From an uncultured Maribacter sp. (lineage in GTDB: Bacteria > Bacteroidota > Bacteroidia > Flavobacteriales > Flavobacteriaceae), in the NCBI GenBank assembly GCA_947504045.1, contig CANNFY010000002.1, forward strand, positions 496,001 to 560,000: a DNA stretch of 64,000 bases, written 5' to 3'. How positions within the stretch are numbered: position 1 is the first letter of the stretch; each line of letters begins with the position of its first letter. Both the position numbers and the translations under genes were made by a program. The notes beneath the pieces were generated by a model. It had not been told where the DNA came from. It ran no database searches and saw only the letters and a program-made list of their open reading frames with translations. This document shows, piece by piece, positions 26,046 to 35,087 of the stretch.

Positions 26046-26090
26046 CTGCCGATATGTCTTACACAAGCAAGTTTTATCAGACATTTTGTC
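26046..26090. promoter_or_regulatory. Two copies of an imperfect GNCA-N-TGTC palindrome before clpB
   Basis: CTGCCGATATGTC at 26046-26058 and CAGACATTTTGTC at 26078-26090 share 8 of 13 positions. The second contains a clean GACA-N3-TGTC palindrome. Start-to-start distance is 32 bases, three helical turns. Position between ytxJ and clpB suggests a heat-shock or protein-damage operator; the regulator is unknown. Confidence 0.4.
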
Positions 26091-26163
26091 CACTCAATTG
26101 TATTGGTAAGATTATTGACTTCTTAATATCAAAACTAAGAAATAACATTAAATTATAAGAGCT

Positions 26164-28770
26164 ATGAACTTTAATAATTTTACTATAAAATCTCAAGAAG
26201 CTGTACAGCAAGCACAAATACTTGCGCAATCATTGGGGCATCAACAAATAGAAAACGAACATTTATATAAAGGAATATCCGAAGTGGATGAGAATGTACT
26301 TCCTTTTCTATTAAAAAAATTAAGTGTAAATAATAACTTACTAAAGCAAATATTAGATAAAGAACTAGAAAGTTTTCCTAAAGTATCTGGAGGAGAAATT
26401 ATAGCATCTAGAGAAGCAGGAAAAACATTAACAGAAGCTAATGTTCTTGCTAAAAAAATGAACGATGAATATGTTTCTATAGAACATTTATTACTTGCTA
26501 TTTTTAAATCTAAAAGTAAAATATCGCAAATTTTAAAAGACCAAGGTGTTTCCTTAAAAAATTTAGAAACTGCAATAGATGAATTAAGAAAAGGTGGTAA
26601 TGTAACCTCGCAAAGTGCCGAAGAAACCTACAACTCTTTAGATAAATATGCAAAAAATCTAAACCAATTAGCAGATAATGGTAATTTAGACCCTGTTATT
26701 GGTCGTGATGAAGAAATTCGTAGAATTCTTCAAATACTTTCTAGAAGAACCAAAAACAACCCTATGCTAGTTGGCGAACCTGGTGTTGGTAAAACTGCCA
26801 TTGCAGAAGGGCTTGCACATAGAATTGTTTTAGGTGATGTACCAGAAAACTTAAAAGAAAAAATTATATACTCTTTAGACATGGGCGCCCTAATTGCAGG
26901 TGCAAAATATAAAGGAGAGTTTGAAGAAAGATTAAAATCTGTAATTAAAGAAGTAACAGAATCTAACGGAGACATTGTATTATTTATTGATGAAATACAC
27001 ACTTTAGTTGGTGCAGGTGGTGGCCAAGGTGCAATGGATGCTGCTAACATTTTAAAACCAGCATTAGCAAGAGGAGAGTTAAGAGCAATTGGAGCAACAA
27101 CTTTAGATGAATACCAAAAATATTTTGAAAAAGACAAAGCACTAGAACGTCGTTTCCAAAAAGTAATTGTAAATGAACCAGATACAGAAAGTGCTATTTC
27201 TATTCTTAGAGGTATAAAAGAAAAATACGAGGCACACCACAAAGTAAGAATAAAAGATGAAGCTGTAATTGCCGCTGTAGAACTATCGCAACGTTATATT
27301 ACAAACCGTTTTTTACCAGACAAGGCTATAGATTTAATGGATGAAGCTGCATCTAAATTACGAATGGAAATTAACTCTAAACCAGAAGAGCTAGACGTTT
27401 TAGATAGAAAAATAATGCAATTAGAGATTGAAATTGAAGCTATAAAACGAGAAAATGACTCTGCCAAAGTAAAATCTTTAAATGTAGAATTAGCAAACCT
27501 TAAAGAAGATAGGATTGAAATTTTTGCAAAGTGGGAGAGCGAAAAAACAGTAGTAGACAATATTCAAAAAACAAAACAAGATATTGAAAACTATAAATTA
27601 GAAGCAGAAAAAGCAGAAAGAAACGGAGATTACGGGAAAGTTGCAGAACTAAGATATGGAAAAATTAAAGATGCCAATGAAAATTTAGAAAAACTACAAG
27701 TAGAACTTGAAGCGCAACAAAATTCTGGTACATTAATAAAAGAAGAGGTTACAAATGAAGATATTGCAGATGTAGTAGCAAAATGGACCGGTATACCTGT
27801 TACCAAAATGCTACAAAGCGAAAGGGAAAAATTATTACAACTAGAAAATGTTTTACATAAACGCGTGGTAGGACAAGAAGAAGCAATAATTGCAGTTTCT
27901 GATGCTATTAGAAGAAGTAGAGCAGGCTTACAAGACACAAAAAAACCAATTGGTTCTTTCTTGTTTTTAGGTACAACAGGCGTTGGTAAAACAGAACTTG
28001 CAAAAACTTTAGCATCTTACTTATTTGATGATGAAAATGCAATGACAAGGATAGATATGAGCGAATATCAAGAACGCCATTCTGTTAGTAGATTAGTTGG
28101 CGCGCCTCCAGGATACGTAGGTTACGATGAAGGCGGACAATTAACCGAAGCCGTTCGTAGACGCCCCTACTCTGTTATTTTATTAGATGAAATAGAAAAA
28201 GCACACCCAGATACTTTTAATATATTATTACAGGTATTAGATGAAGGTAGGTTAACAGATAACAAAGGTAGAGTTGCAGATTTTAAAAATGCTATTATAA
28301 TTATGACCAGTAATATGGGAAGCCATATTATTCAAGAAAAATTTGAAAATAATAACGACGCCTTTAGTGCTGCAGAGTCTGCAAGAATAGAAGTTTTGGG
28401 TCTTTTAAGAAAAACTATTAGACCAGAATTTTTAAATAGAATTGATGATATTATAATGTTTACACCTTTAAATAAAGAGGATATTAAACAAATTGTTGAA
28501 TTACAATTAGAACAGCTTAAAAAAATGCTCAGCAAACAACATATTGCTATAGATGCTACGCAGGAAGCCATTACCTATTTAGCAGATAAAGGGTATGAAC
28601 CGCAATATGGTGCTAGACCAATAAAAAGAGTAATTCAGAAAGAAGTTTTAAATAATTTATCTAAAGAATTATTAAAAGGCAGTATTAAAGCAGAAAGCAT
28701 TGTATTAATAGATTCTTTTAACAACACCTTAGTTTTTAGAAACCAAAATGAGGTTGTTACACAAAACTAA
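26164..28770 (+). CDS. clpB: ATP-dependent disaggregase ClpB
   Basis: An 868-residue Hsp100 chaperone that, with DnaK, pulls proteins out of aggregates in the cytoplasm. It has the Clp N-domain (1-145), NBD1 with Walker A GEPGVGKT (204-211) and Walker B VLFIDEIH, the long coiled-coil M-domain (about 405-530, rich in Glu and Lys) that separates ClpB from ClpA, NBD2 with Walker A GTTGVGKT (603-610), and the C-terminal D2-small domain. Length is normal. It is monocistronic: candidate stress operators lie upstream and a perfect terminator downstream. Confidence 0.97.
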   Translation: MNFNNFTIKSQEAVQQAQILAQSLGHQQIENEHLYKGISEVDENVLPFLLKKLSVNNNLLKQILDKELESFPKVSGGEIIASREAGKTLTEANVLAKKMNDEYVSIEHLLLAIFKSKSKISQILKDQGVSLKNLETAIDELRKGGNVTSQSAEETYNSLDKYAKNLNQLADNGNLDPVIGRDEEIRRILQILSRRTKNNPMLVGEPGVGKTAIAEGLAHRIVLGDVPENLKEKIIYSLDMGALIAGAKYKGEFEERLKSVIKEVTESNGDIVLFIDEIHTLVGAGGGQGAMDAANILKPALARGELRAIGATTLDEYQKYFEKDKALERRFQKVIVNEPDTESAISILRGIKEKYEAHHKVRIKDEAVIAAVELSQRYITNRFLPDKAIDLMDEAASKLRMEINSKPEELDVLDRKIMQLEIEIEAIKRENDSAKVKSLNVELANLKEDRIEIFAKWESEKTVVDNIQKTKQDIENYKLEAEKAERNGDYGKVAELRYGKIKDANENLEKLQVELEAQQNSGTLIKEEVTNEDIADVVAKWTGIPVTKMLQSEREKLLQLENVLHKRVVGQEEAIIAVSDAIRRSRAGLQDTKKPIGSFLFLGTTGVGKTELAKTLASYLFDDENAMTRIDMSEYQERHSVSRLVGAPPGYVGYDEGGQLTEAVRRRPYSVILLDEIEKAHPDTFNILLQVLDEGRLTDNKGRVADFKNAIIIMTSNMGSHIIQEKFENNNDAFSAAESARIEVLGLLRKTIRPEFLNRIDDIIMFTPLNKEDIKQIVELQLEQLKKMLSKQHIAIDATQEAITYLADKGYEPQYGARPIKRVIQKEVLNNLSKELLKGSIKAESIVLIDSFNNTLVFRNQNEVVTQN

Positions 28771-28778
28771 TGCCTAAT

Positions 28779-28820
28779 AAAACGATATAACCATATTATT
28801 TACGGTTATATCGTTTTTTT
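28779..28820 (+). terminator. Intrinsic terminator of clpB
   Basis: The stem AACGATATAACC / GGTTATATCGTT is a perfect 12-base pairing (28781-28792 with 28804-28815), followed by a T-run. Confidence 0.9.
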
Positions 28821-28830
28821 TATTAAAATT

Positions 28831-28846
28831 TATACCATACAGTATA
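28831..28846. promoter_or_regulatory. Possible TetR-type operator TATAC-N6-GTATA
   Basis: A short palindrome 37 bases before the TetR-family gene. A variant -7 box (TATATTCG) lies between it and the ATG, so the site could repress the gene itself. The arms are only five bases. Confidence 0.3.
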
Positions 28847-28883
28847 TAGTTTTTTTATATTCGTATAAAATAATACCTCACCA

Positions 28884-29480
28884 ATGTCTGGAAAAGCAAA
28901 AAAAACAACCGCTTTTATTATAGAAACTGTAGCTCCTGTTTTTAACAAACATGGCTACATTGGAACCAGCATGAGCGATTTAACAGAAGCTACTGGTTTA
29001 ACCAAAGGAGCTCTTTATGGTAACTTTGAAAATAAAGAAGCTTTAGCTTTGTCAGCTTTTGAATATAGCCGAAATATATTATTAAATGCTATTGATGAGC
29101 AACTTAATATAGAAGGTAAATCTTTAGATAAACTTTTTAACTTAATTAAGTTTTACCATAAATACGATATTTTTACATTACCATTAGGAGGCTGTCCTAT
29201 TCTTAATATAGGTGTAGATGCGCAACATAACAATAGATTGTTAGCCGCCGCTGCTAAAGAAACCATAAAGGAAATTGAAGGAAAAATTGCCTTAGTGTTA
29301 GAAAATGGGGTAAACAACCAAGAAATTCATTTACCAGTTACTCCTTTACAATTTGCTAAACAGTTGTATACCATGATACAAGGAGCTGTAGCAATGTCTA
29401 CCATTACAAAAGATCGTAAATACTTATTAAATACAGTTGCCTACCTTGAAGTTCTTGTAAAAAAGGAAATTAAAAAATAA
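28884..29480 (+). CDS. TetR-family transcriptional regulator
   Basis: A 198-residue regulator. The N-terminal helix-turn-helix (about residues 8-55) has FNKHGYIGTSMSDLTEATGLTKGALYGNFENKEAL, the classic TetR pattern. The C-terminal ligand domain contains GGCPILNIGVDAQ, as in the AcrR/YxaF-like group that responds to small hydrophobic compounds. The usual neighbours of such regulators (efflux pump or oxidoreductase) are not adjacent: clpB is upstream and a PorP/SprF-like gene converges downstream. A possible operator lies at 28831-28846, so self-repression is likely; the ligand is unknown. Confidence 0.9.
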   Translation: MSGKAKKTTAFIIETVAPVFNKHGYIGTSMSDLTEATGLTKGALYGNFENKEALALSAFEYSRNILLNAIDEQLNIEGKSLDKLFNLIKFYHKYDIFTLPLGGCPILNIGVDAQHNNRLLAAAAKETIKEIEGKIALVLENGVNNQEIHLPVTPLQFAKQLYTMIQGAVAMSTITKDRKYLLNTVAYLEVLVKKEIKK

Positions 29481-29518
29481 TAATATTTATTTTTTTTACT
29501 CTCTGTTGTAGAACGCCC

Positions 29519-31207
29519 CTATTCTCCTTTTACTCTAAATATCCACAACTTAGAAGTATACCTACCATCCATTTTAGTATCTCTAGCCTGTCTTGCTTCT
29601 TTTATTGTATTAAATCTATCTAAGAATACATAGTTATATTTATTTTTACTTCTATAAAAAGATCCTACATTAAAGCCTTTCTTTTTCATATCATTCATAA
29701 AAGCTTCGTAATATCTTTTAGTTCCAAATACATTTGCAATTAAATAATAGCCAGGAGCCAAATTTCCTTCTTTAATTACCTCTTCATATTTTTCGCCAGA
29801 TTGTACTGTAACTACCTCTGTTTTTGTAATATTCTTTATTCTTTCCTCTTTTTCTAATTGTAACTTAACTGTATTAAGAGAATCTTTTAGCCTCTCTTCT
29901 CTTAACTTTCTAGAATATGCTAAAGCCTCTTCTAATCGTATGTTTTCAAGAGAATCTGCCGTTTTCTTTTCTTTAATTTTAATTTCTGCTAATCTTGCTT
30001 CTTCTATTTTGGCTTGTTTTTCTAATTTAAGCTTACGTTTATGGTTCTTAATAGAATCTTTCTTAAGCTTTCTAATTTCTTTAGCTGTAATAGTTGCTAA
30101 TTTATTATCGTTAAGACTATCCAAAGAATCCTTCTTAATTTTAGCTAACGCTTTCGCTTCTTTTTCTTTTTTCTTAGTTTCCTCTTTTAATGCTAGAGCC
30201 TCGCTCTTAGATAAACCTTCTTTAAGTTTTTCTTCAGCAATTAGCTCATTTTCTTGTCTTTTAAATTCTTTTTCTTGAGGAACTTTTTTCTTAATTTCTT
30301 TTCCAAAATTGTAAGTTGTTACTAATTCAAAACTTGGATCTAAACCGTTTAAATCATTATTTGTTCCAAATTCTACCAGACCTCCTACAGATAATTGTTT
30401 AAAAAAGTGCCCTCCAATTCCTACAGATATTCCATAAAAATTATTATATCCTACTTGGCCCCAAAATTTTGAAGTATTAAATACCGTTGTTAAACCGTAT
30501 TGCGAATCTTGGTAAGGAACCCTTCTATAATATAAATTAGGCTGTAAAGAAGCATCATTACCCATAACAGATAAAGGAAAGTTATATGCTGCTGAGCCAT
30601 AATAAACCCTTTCTGAAGGAAAAGTAGATCTTTCTTTTGTGCTAAAATTGTAATCGAAAATATTTTCTGCTACAAACCCAAAATTAAAACGCTCTATTTG
30701 CAAATTAAAACCTGGTGCAAACTGCAATATAAAAGCACTACTATTATTTGCAAATTGAGGAAATTGTATTTGTTGGTTATTTTGAAAACTGGTATTTGTT
30801 AACTTTTGCTGGTAACCTAAAACATTTAAACCCAAATTTAAGTTTATGTGTGGCGCCAAATTTATAGAGTGCCCATAATTAATTACACCACCTGTATTTA
30901 TATAAACTCCAGTATTATTTTGCAAAAAACCAAGGCCAACAGAAGAAGCATCTGTTAACTTTCTATTATAATTTAAGAATAAAGATGTAGGGTCCGCATC
31001 TACAATTTGCCATTGCCAACGTACCCAAACCCCAATAGATTGGGCGTTTTTAGTTAATAAGGAGTTTGCCGGATTTAGCAAACTACTATTTGTATTATTT
31101 AAGAGGTTATGTTGCCTAATATCTTCTGGCAAAGTTACATTTTGCGCTCTAGACACGATGAATATTAAAAAAACTATATAAACTATATTATTTTTTTGCA
31201 TATGCAA
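29519..31207 (-). CDS. PorP/SprF-family outer-membrane protein fused to coiled coil and SPOR-like domain
   Basis: A 562-residue protein with a Sec signal (MQKNNIVYIVFLIFIVSRAQ; ATG at 31207 or, two codons later, at 31201). Residues about 22-300 match the PorP/SprF beta-barrel linked to type IX secretion (HNLLNNTNSSLLNPAN, GVWVRWQWQ, VGLGFLQNNTGVY). Residues about 305-470 are a Lys/Glu-rich coiled coil. The last 80 residues (GYYLIANVFGTKRYYEAFMNDMKKKGF) look like a SPOR domain, which binds denuded peptidoglycan. The whole would tie an outer-membrane barrel to the cell wall. porK-N genes are not adjacent, so a direct secretion role is inference. Confidence 0.8.
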   Translation of the reverse strand: MHMQKNNIVYIVFLIFIVSRAQNVTLPEDIRQHNLLNNTNSSLLNPANSLLTKNAQSIGVWVRWQWQIVDADPTSLFLNYNRKLTDASSVGLGFLQNNTGVYINTGGVINYGHSINLAPHINLNLGLNVLGYQQKLTNTSFQNNQQIQFPQFANNSSAFILQFAPGFNLQIERFNFGFVAENIFDYNFSTKERSTFPSERVYYGSAAYNFPLSVMGNDASLQPNLYYRRVPYQDSQYGLTTVFNTSKFWGQVGYNNFYGISVGIGGHFFKQLSVGGLVEFGTNNDLNGLDPSFELVTTYNFGKEIKKKVPQEKEFKRQENELIAEEKLKEGLSKSEALALKEETKKKEKEAKALAKIKKDSLDSLNDNKLATITAKEIRKLKKDSIKNHKRKLKLEKQAKIEEARLAEIKIKEKKTADSLENIRLEEALAYSRKLREERLKDSLNTVKLQLEKEERIKNITKTEVVTVQSGEKYEEVIKEGNLAPGYYLIANVFGTKRYYEAFMNDMKKKGFNVGSFYRSKNKYNYVFLDRFNTIKEARQARDTKMDGRYTSKLWIFRVKGE

Positions 31208-31295
31208 AAAAACAAAAAATACTGCTTCTAGATACTATTTTCTGCAATTTTTAGTTAGATAGATAGTTATTATCTAAGTTACAGGTTAACCAGTT

Positions 31296-31841
31296 ATGAA
31301 AATATTTAAGAGTCTACTTATAGTTTTATTTATTGTGAGTTTTTCTTCATGTAAGAAAGAAACTAAGCAAGAAAATATATATTCAGAAAAAGAAGTATCT
31401 ACTTATTATCTTATTAGGCATGCCGAAAAAGACAGAAGTAACGCCAATAATATAGACCCTGAGCTTATACAAAAAGGACTTGGAAGAGCTATGCATTGGG
31501 CAGAAATTTTTGATGATATAGATTTAAATGCTATATATTCCACAGACTTTTTAAGAGCCTCTATGACAGCCGCTCCAACATCTGTTAAAAAAAATATTGA
31601 TGTTAAATATTATGACTTTGAAAGTATTAACATAAATCAATTTACAGCCGGACATGTTAATGAAAATGTTTTAATTGTTGGACATAGCAGTTCTACTCCC
31701 GAATTTGCAAACAAACTACTTGGTGAGGATAAATATAGCACTATGGAGGATTATGATAATGGTAGTTTATATATAATTCAAATAACAAATGGCGTTGCAA
31801 CTTCGCAAAGACTACATATTAATTGCAACTGTCCAGATTAA
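31296..31841 (+). CDS. Lipoprotein of the histidine phosphatase superfamily (SixA-like)
   Basis: A 181-residue lipoprotein with lipobox FSSC (cysteine at residue 19). The catalytic RHAEK motif (YYLIRHAEKDRSN, about residues 38-50) gives the phospho-histidine; STDFLRASMTA and the second catalytic VGHSSSTPE complete the active site. Such enzymes remove phosphate from small molecules or phosphohistidine; being lipid-anchored, it acts in the periplasm. It diverges from the PorP/SprF-SPOR gene. A hairpin about 50 bases after the stop may end the transcript. Confidence 0.85.
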   Translation: MKIFKSLLIVLFIVSFSSCKKETKQENIYSEKEVSTYYLIRHAEKDRSNANNIDPELIQKGLGRAMHWAEIFDDIDLNAIYSTDFLRASMTAAPTSVKKNIDVKYYDFESININQFTAGHVNENVLIVGHSSSTPEFANKLLGEDKYSTMEDYDNGSLYIIQITNGVATSQRLHINCNCPD

Positions 31842-31892
31842 TTTTTTTTAAAAGTATAACTAACTTTCTGTCTATCTATATTTCCTGTTTAG

Positions 31893-31911
31893 ACAACTTT
31901 TTTTAAGTTGT
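31893..31911. repeat. Inverted repeat ACAACTT-T5-AAGTTGT
   Basis: Perfect seven-base arms around five T's, 50 bases after the phosphatase stop and 75 bases before smpB. There is no downstream T-run, so termination would be weak; it could also be a binding site before smpB. Confidence 0.35.
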
Positions 31912-31970
31912 TAACACTTTCTACTTCTATATTTTTATTGTATAAAAAAGACTTATAGCAATATTGTGCT

Positions 31971-31978
31971 TATTTTTG
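31971..31978 (+). promoter_or_regulatory. Promoter -7 box of smpB
   Basis: TATTTTTG fits TAnnTTTG and ends seven bases before the smpB ATG, implying a very short leader. No TTG lies at the right -33 distance. Confidence 0.35.
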
Positions 31979-31985
31979 TTTTAAT

Positions 31986-32447
31986 ATGCAAACTAACATA
32001 AACATTAAGAATAAAAAAGCTCGTTTTGAATACGAGATTTTAGATAAATATACCGCAGGTATTGTTTTATCTGGCACAGAAATTAAATCTATTAGATACG
32101 GTAGAGCTTCTATTACAGAAAGTTTTTGCGAGTTTAATGAAAAAGGAGAACTATTTGTAATTAATATGCAAGTAGATGAATATTCACATGGTTCACATTA
32201 CAACCATAAACCAAAAGCTGCCCGTAAGCTACTATTAAATAAAAGAGAACTAAAAAAACTAGATCGAGAAGTAAAAACTTCTGGATTAACCATAGTACCT
32301 CTAAATCTTTTTATAAATGAAAAAGGTTTTGCTAAAATGAATATCGCTCTGGCAAAAGGTAAAAAATTATACGACAAAAGAGAAACCATTAAAGACCGCG
32401 ATAATAAAAGAGATTTAGCAAGAGTTAAAAAAAGCTTTAACTCTTAA
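31986..32447 (+). CDS. smpB: SsrA-binding protein SmpB
   Basis: A 153-residue RNA-binding protein that brings tmRNA to stalled ribosomes for trans-translation. Family motifs are present: [28 protein letters not shown] (N-terminal), the lysine-rich loop [17 protein letters not shown] equivalent [14 protein letters not shown], and the basic C-terminal tail [13 protein letters not shown] that enters the mRNA channel. Length is standard. It overlaps the 3' end of the convergent pcm gene by four bases. Confidence 0.96.
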   Translation: MQTNINIKNKKARFEYEILDKYTAGIVLSGTEIKSIRYGRASITESFCEFNEKGELFVINMQVDEYSHGSHYNHKPKAARKLLLNKRELKKLDREVKTSGLTIVPLNLFINEKGFAKMNIALAKGKKLYDKRETIKDRDNKRDLARVKKSFNS

Positions 32448-33085
32448 TTTTTATTTTCTAAAAGGGGCACAAAACGAAAAGAGCCATATTCAGTTTTCTG
32501 AAATTCTTTATCCGATTTTCTAACAAATAATGTCATTATTTGCTCATCAACACCAACAGGAATAACCAGTCTTCCTCCTATTTTTAGCTGTGCTAATAAA
32601 GCTTTCGGCACTTTTGGAGCTCCTGCAGTAACTATTATACCATCAAAAGGAGCCTCTTCTGGCATACCTTTATATCCGTCACCAAAAATCATTTTTTTAG
32701 GCCTATACCCCATTTTTTTAAAAAAAATACTAGTTTTTTTAAAAAGCTCTAATTGTCTTTCTATAGAATACACTTTAGTATTTAAAGCTAATAAAACCGC
32801 TGTTTGGTAACCGCTACCTGTTCCAATTTCTAATATTTTCTTATTTGTAGACACTTGTAATAATTCGGTCTGAAATGCAACTGTATATGGTTGCGAAATA
32901 GTTTGGTTAGCAGCAATAGGAAAAGCTTTATCTTGGTATGCGTGGCCTTCAAAACTACTGTCCATAAATAAATGCCTTGGAATTTTACGTATTGCATTTA
33001 ACACATTTTTATCTTCTATGCCTTTTTCAATTAACACTTCTGCTAATTTATTACGCATTCCGCTATGTTTAAGTGTATCTTTCAA
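32444..33085 (-). CDS. pcm: Protein-L-isoaspartate O-methyltransferase
   Basis: A 213-residue SAM-dependent enzyme that starts the repair of isoaspartyl residues in aged proteins. The PCMT signature is clear: [22 protein letters not shown] (about 52-73), the SAM-binding [14 protein letters not shown] (about 86-99) and [14 protein letters not shown]. Length is normal. It converges with smpB (four-base overlap) and is preceded by the + strand oxidoreductase operon in the opposite direction. Confidence 0.95.
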   Translation of the reverse strand: MKDTLKHSGMRNKLAEVLIEKGIEDKNVLNAIRKIPRHLFMDSSFEGHAYQDKAFPIAANQTISQPYTVAFQTELLQVSTNKKILEIGTGSGYQTAVLLALNTKVYSIERQLELFKKTSIFFKKMGYRPKKMIFGDGYKGMPEEAPFDGIIVTAGAPKVPKALLAQLKIGGRLVIPVGVDEQIMTLFVRKSDKEFQKTEYGSFRFVPLLENKN

Positions 33086-33202
33086 TCAGGGTTGGTTTTG
33101 GTTCTCAAAGTTAGGAAAGTTACTGCTATTTTTTAGCATAAATTTATCTTATAATAACCATAAAGTTTTAAAATATCAAGCCAATAAACTTCTAAAGTAT
33201 GC

Positions 33203-33210
33203 GTATTTTT
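33203..33210 (+). promoter_or_regulatory. Promoter -7 box of the oxidoreductase operon
   Basis: TATTTTTG lies 15 bases before the ATG at 33226. It overlaps an upstream in-frame ATG at 33199, which makes 33226 the better start. No clear -33 TTG is present. Confidence 0.35.
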
Positions 33211-33225
33211 GAAAAAACGAAACTT

Positions 33226-34188
33226 ATGCTTAAAGTTGGTGTGCTTGGTGCTGGTCACTTAGGAAAAATTCATCTTCGTTTATTAAACGAATCTAAAAAA
33301 TATACTTTAGTTGGTTTTTATGACCAAGATGCTATACATGGAAAAAAAGTAGCCGATGAATTTGGTTACAGTTATTACGACAATATTAATACATTAATAA
33401 ATGCTGTTGATGTTATAGATATTGTAACCCCTACTCTTTCGCATTATGATTGCGCAAAAAAAGCAATAGAAAACGGGAAACATATTTTTATAGAAAAACC
33501 TATAACAAATACATTAGAAGAAGCTGAAGAACTTATTTCTTTAGCTACAAAACATAATGTTAAAGGACAAGTTGGACATGTAGAAAGGTTTAATCCTGCA
33601 TTTTCTGCAGTAAAAACTAGTATAGTATCTCCAATGTTTATAGAGACACACCGTTTGGCAGAATTTAACCCAAGAGGTACAGATGTTCCTGTAGTGCTAG
33701 ATTTAATGATACATGATATTGATGCTATATTAAGTGTTGTAAAATCTGAAGTTAAAAATATAAATGCTAGTGGGGTATCTGTTATAAGTAAATCTCCAGA
33801 TATTGCAAATGCAAGGTTAGAGTTTGAAAATGGTTGTGTTGCTAACTTAACAGCTAGCAGAATATCTTTAAAAAACATGAGAAAATCTAGGTTCTTTCAA
33901 AAAGACGCCTACATTTCTGTAGACTTTTTAGAGAAAAAAGTGGAGGTCGTAAAAATGAAAGATGCTCCTGAAAATCCTGGCGATTTTGATATGATTTTAC
34001 AAAATGCAGAAGGAGAAAAAAAACAAATTTATTTTGAAAACCCTGAAATTGAAACTAATAATGCAATTTTAGATGAATTAGAAACCTTTGCAGATGCAAT
34101 AAATTCTAACACTACACCTATTGTAACACTACAAGACGGAACTAAAGCTTTAAAAGTAGCTTTAGAAATAATAAATTCTTTTAATTAG
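33226..34188 (+). CDS. Gfo/Idh/MocA-family NAD(P)-dependent oxidoreductase
   Basis: A 320-residue oxidoreductase. It starts on the nucleotide-binding strand MLKVGVLGAGHLGKIHLR with the GxGxxG motif; an ATG nine codons upstream overlaps a promoter-like box. EKPITNTLEEAEELI carries the family's catalytic Lys-Pro, and GHVERFNPA follows. The C-terminal beta-sheet domain holds the substrate. The substrate (sugar, inositol or other) cannot be told. It opens a packed operon with the hydroxybutyryl-CoA dehydrogenase (six-base gap), YggS, exonuclease, K+ channel and miaA. Confidence 0.88.
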   Translation: MLKVGVLGAGHLGKIHLRLLNESKKYTLVGFYDQDAIHGKKVADEFGYSYYDNINTLINAVDVIDIVTPTLSHYDCAKKAIENGKHIFIEKPITNTLEEAEELISLATKHNVKGQVGHVERFNPAFSAVKTSIVSPMFIETHRLAEFNPRGTDVPVVLDLMIHDIDAILSVVKSEVKNINASGVSVISKSPDIANARLEFENGCVANLTASRISLKNMRKSRFFQKDAYISVDFLEKKVEVVKMKDAPENPGDFDMILQNAEGEKKQIYFENPEIETNNAILDELETFADAINSNTTPIVTLQDGTKALKVALEIINSFN

Positions 34189-34194
34189 TGTAGT

Positions 34195-35082
34195 ATGAAA
34201 AACATTACTGTTATAGGAGCTGGAACTATGGGTAATGGTATTGCTCATGTTTTTGCTCAAAATAATTTTAAAGTAAATTTAGTTGATGTCTCTAGTGCGT
34301 CTTTAGAAAACGGAATCGCTACAATTACAAAGAACTTAGACCGCTTAATTTCTAAAGAAAAAATTAATACCGCTACAAAAAAAAGTACTTTAGAAAATAT
34401 TACAACCTACACATTAATTGCAGATGGAGCTAAAAATGCGGACTTAGTAATTGAAGCTGCTACAGAAAACACCGATTTAAAATTAAATATATTTAAAGAG
34501 TTAGATAAAATTTGCCCACAGAAGGCAATTTTAGCAACAAACACTTCCTCTATTTCCATTACTAAAATAGCAGCAGTAACAAACAGACCAGATAAAGTTA
34601 TTGGAATGCATTTTATGAACCCCGTTCCTATAATGAAATTAATAGAGGTTATAAATGGCTACAATACATCTAGTAACACTTCTAAAACAATAATGAACTT
34701 ATCAGTTCAATTAGGCAAAATACCTACAGAAGTAAACGATTATCCTGGTTTTGTAGCCAATCGTATTTTAATGCCAATGCTTAACGAAGCCATAGAAACA
34801 CTATATAATGGCATTGCAGGAGTAAATGAGATTGACACTGTAATGAAACTAGGCATGGCACACCCAATGGGGCCATTACAATTGGCAGATTTTATAGGTT
34901 TAGATGTTTGTTTATCTATTTTAAATGTATTGTATGATGGGTTTAAAAATCCAAAATATGCGCCCTGTCCGTTATTAGTAAATATGGTTATGGCAGGTAA
35001 ATTAGGAGTTAAATCTGGAGAAGGTTTTTATGATTATTCCTCCTCTAAAAAAGCAGAAAAAGTAGCAAAGCAATTTGTATAA
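34195..35082 (+). CDS. 3-hydroxybutyryl-CoA dehydrogenase
   Basis: A 295-residue enzyme that oxidises 3-hydroxyacyl-CoA (or reduces acetoacetyl-CoA) with NAD(P). It has the N-terminal Rossmann motif GAGTMGNGIAHVFA (residues 7-20), the catalytic HFMNPVPIMKLIEVI with the active-site His, and the C-terminal dimer domain ending GEGFYDYS. The length is that of the stand-alone Hbd form, not the fused FadB form. Gene symbol hbd or paaH would be reasonable, but the pathway is not shown by neighbours. It lies six bases after the oxidoreductase gene. Confidence 0.92.
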   Translation: MKNITVIGAGTMGNGIAHVFAQNNFKVNLVDVSSASLENGIATITKNLDRLISKEKINTATKKSTLENITTYTLIADGAKNADLVIEAATENTDLKLNIFKELDKICPQKAILATNTSSISITKIAAVTNRPDKVIGMHFMNPVPIMKLIEVINGYNTSSNTSKTIMNLSVQLGKIPTEVNDYPGFVANRILMPMLNEAIETLYNGIAGVNEIDTVMKLGMAHPMGPLQLADFIGLDVCLSILNVLYDGFKNPKYAPCPLLVNMVMAGKLGVKSGEGFYDYSSSKKAEKVAKQFV

Positions 35083-35087
35083 ATACT

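Noticed and set aside
26730-27938. Three long open frames on the minus strand within clpB
   Set aside because: They are shadows of a certain, high-scoring coding frame; their products are rich in Ser and Phe with no family motif and no promoter.
29940-30278. 112-codon open frame on + inside the PorP/SprF-SPOR gene
   Set aside because: It mirrors the Lys/Glu coiled-coil region; reverse reading of such codons yields Ser/Leu/Phe-rich frames without stops.
33018-33212. 64-codon open frame on + between pcm and the oxidoreductase gene
   Set aside because: It starts inside pcm on the other strand, and its product has no motif or signal; the region more likely holds the two divergent promoters.
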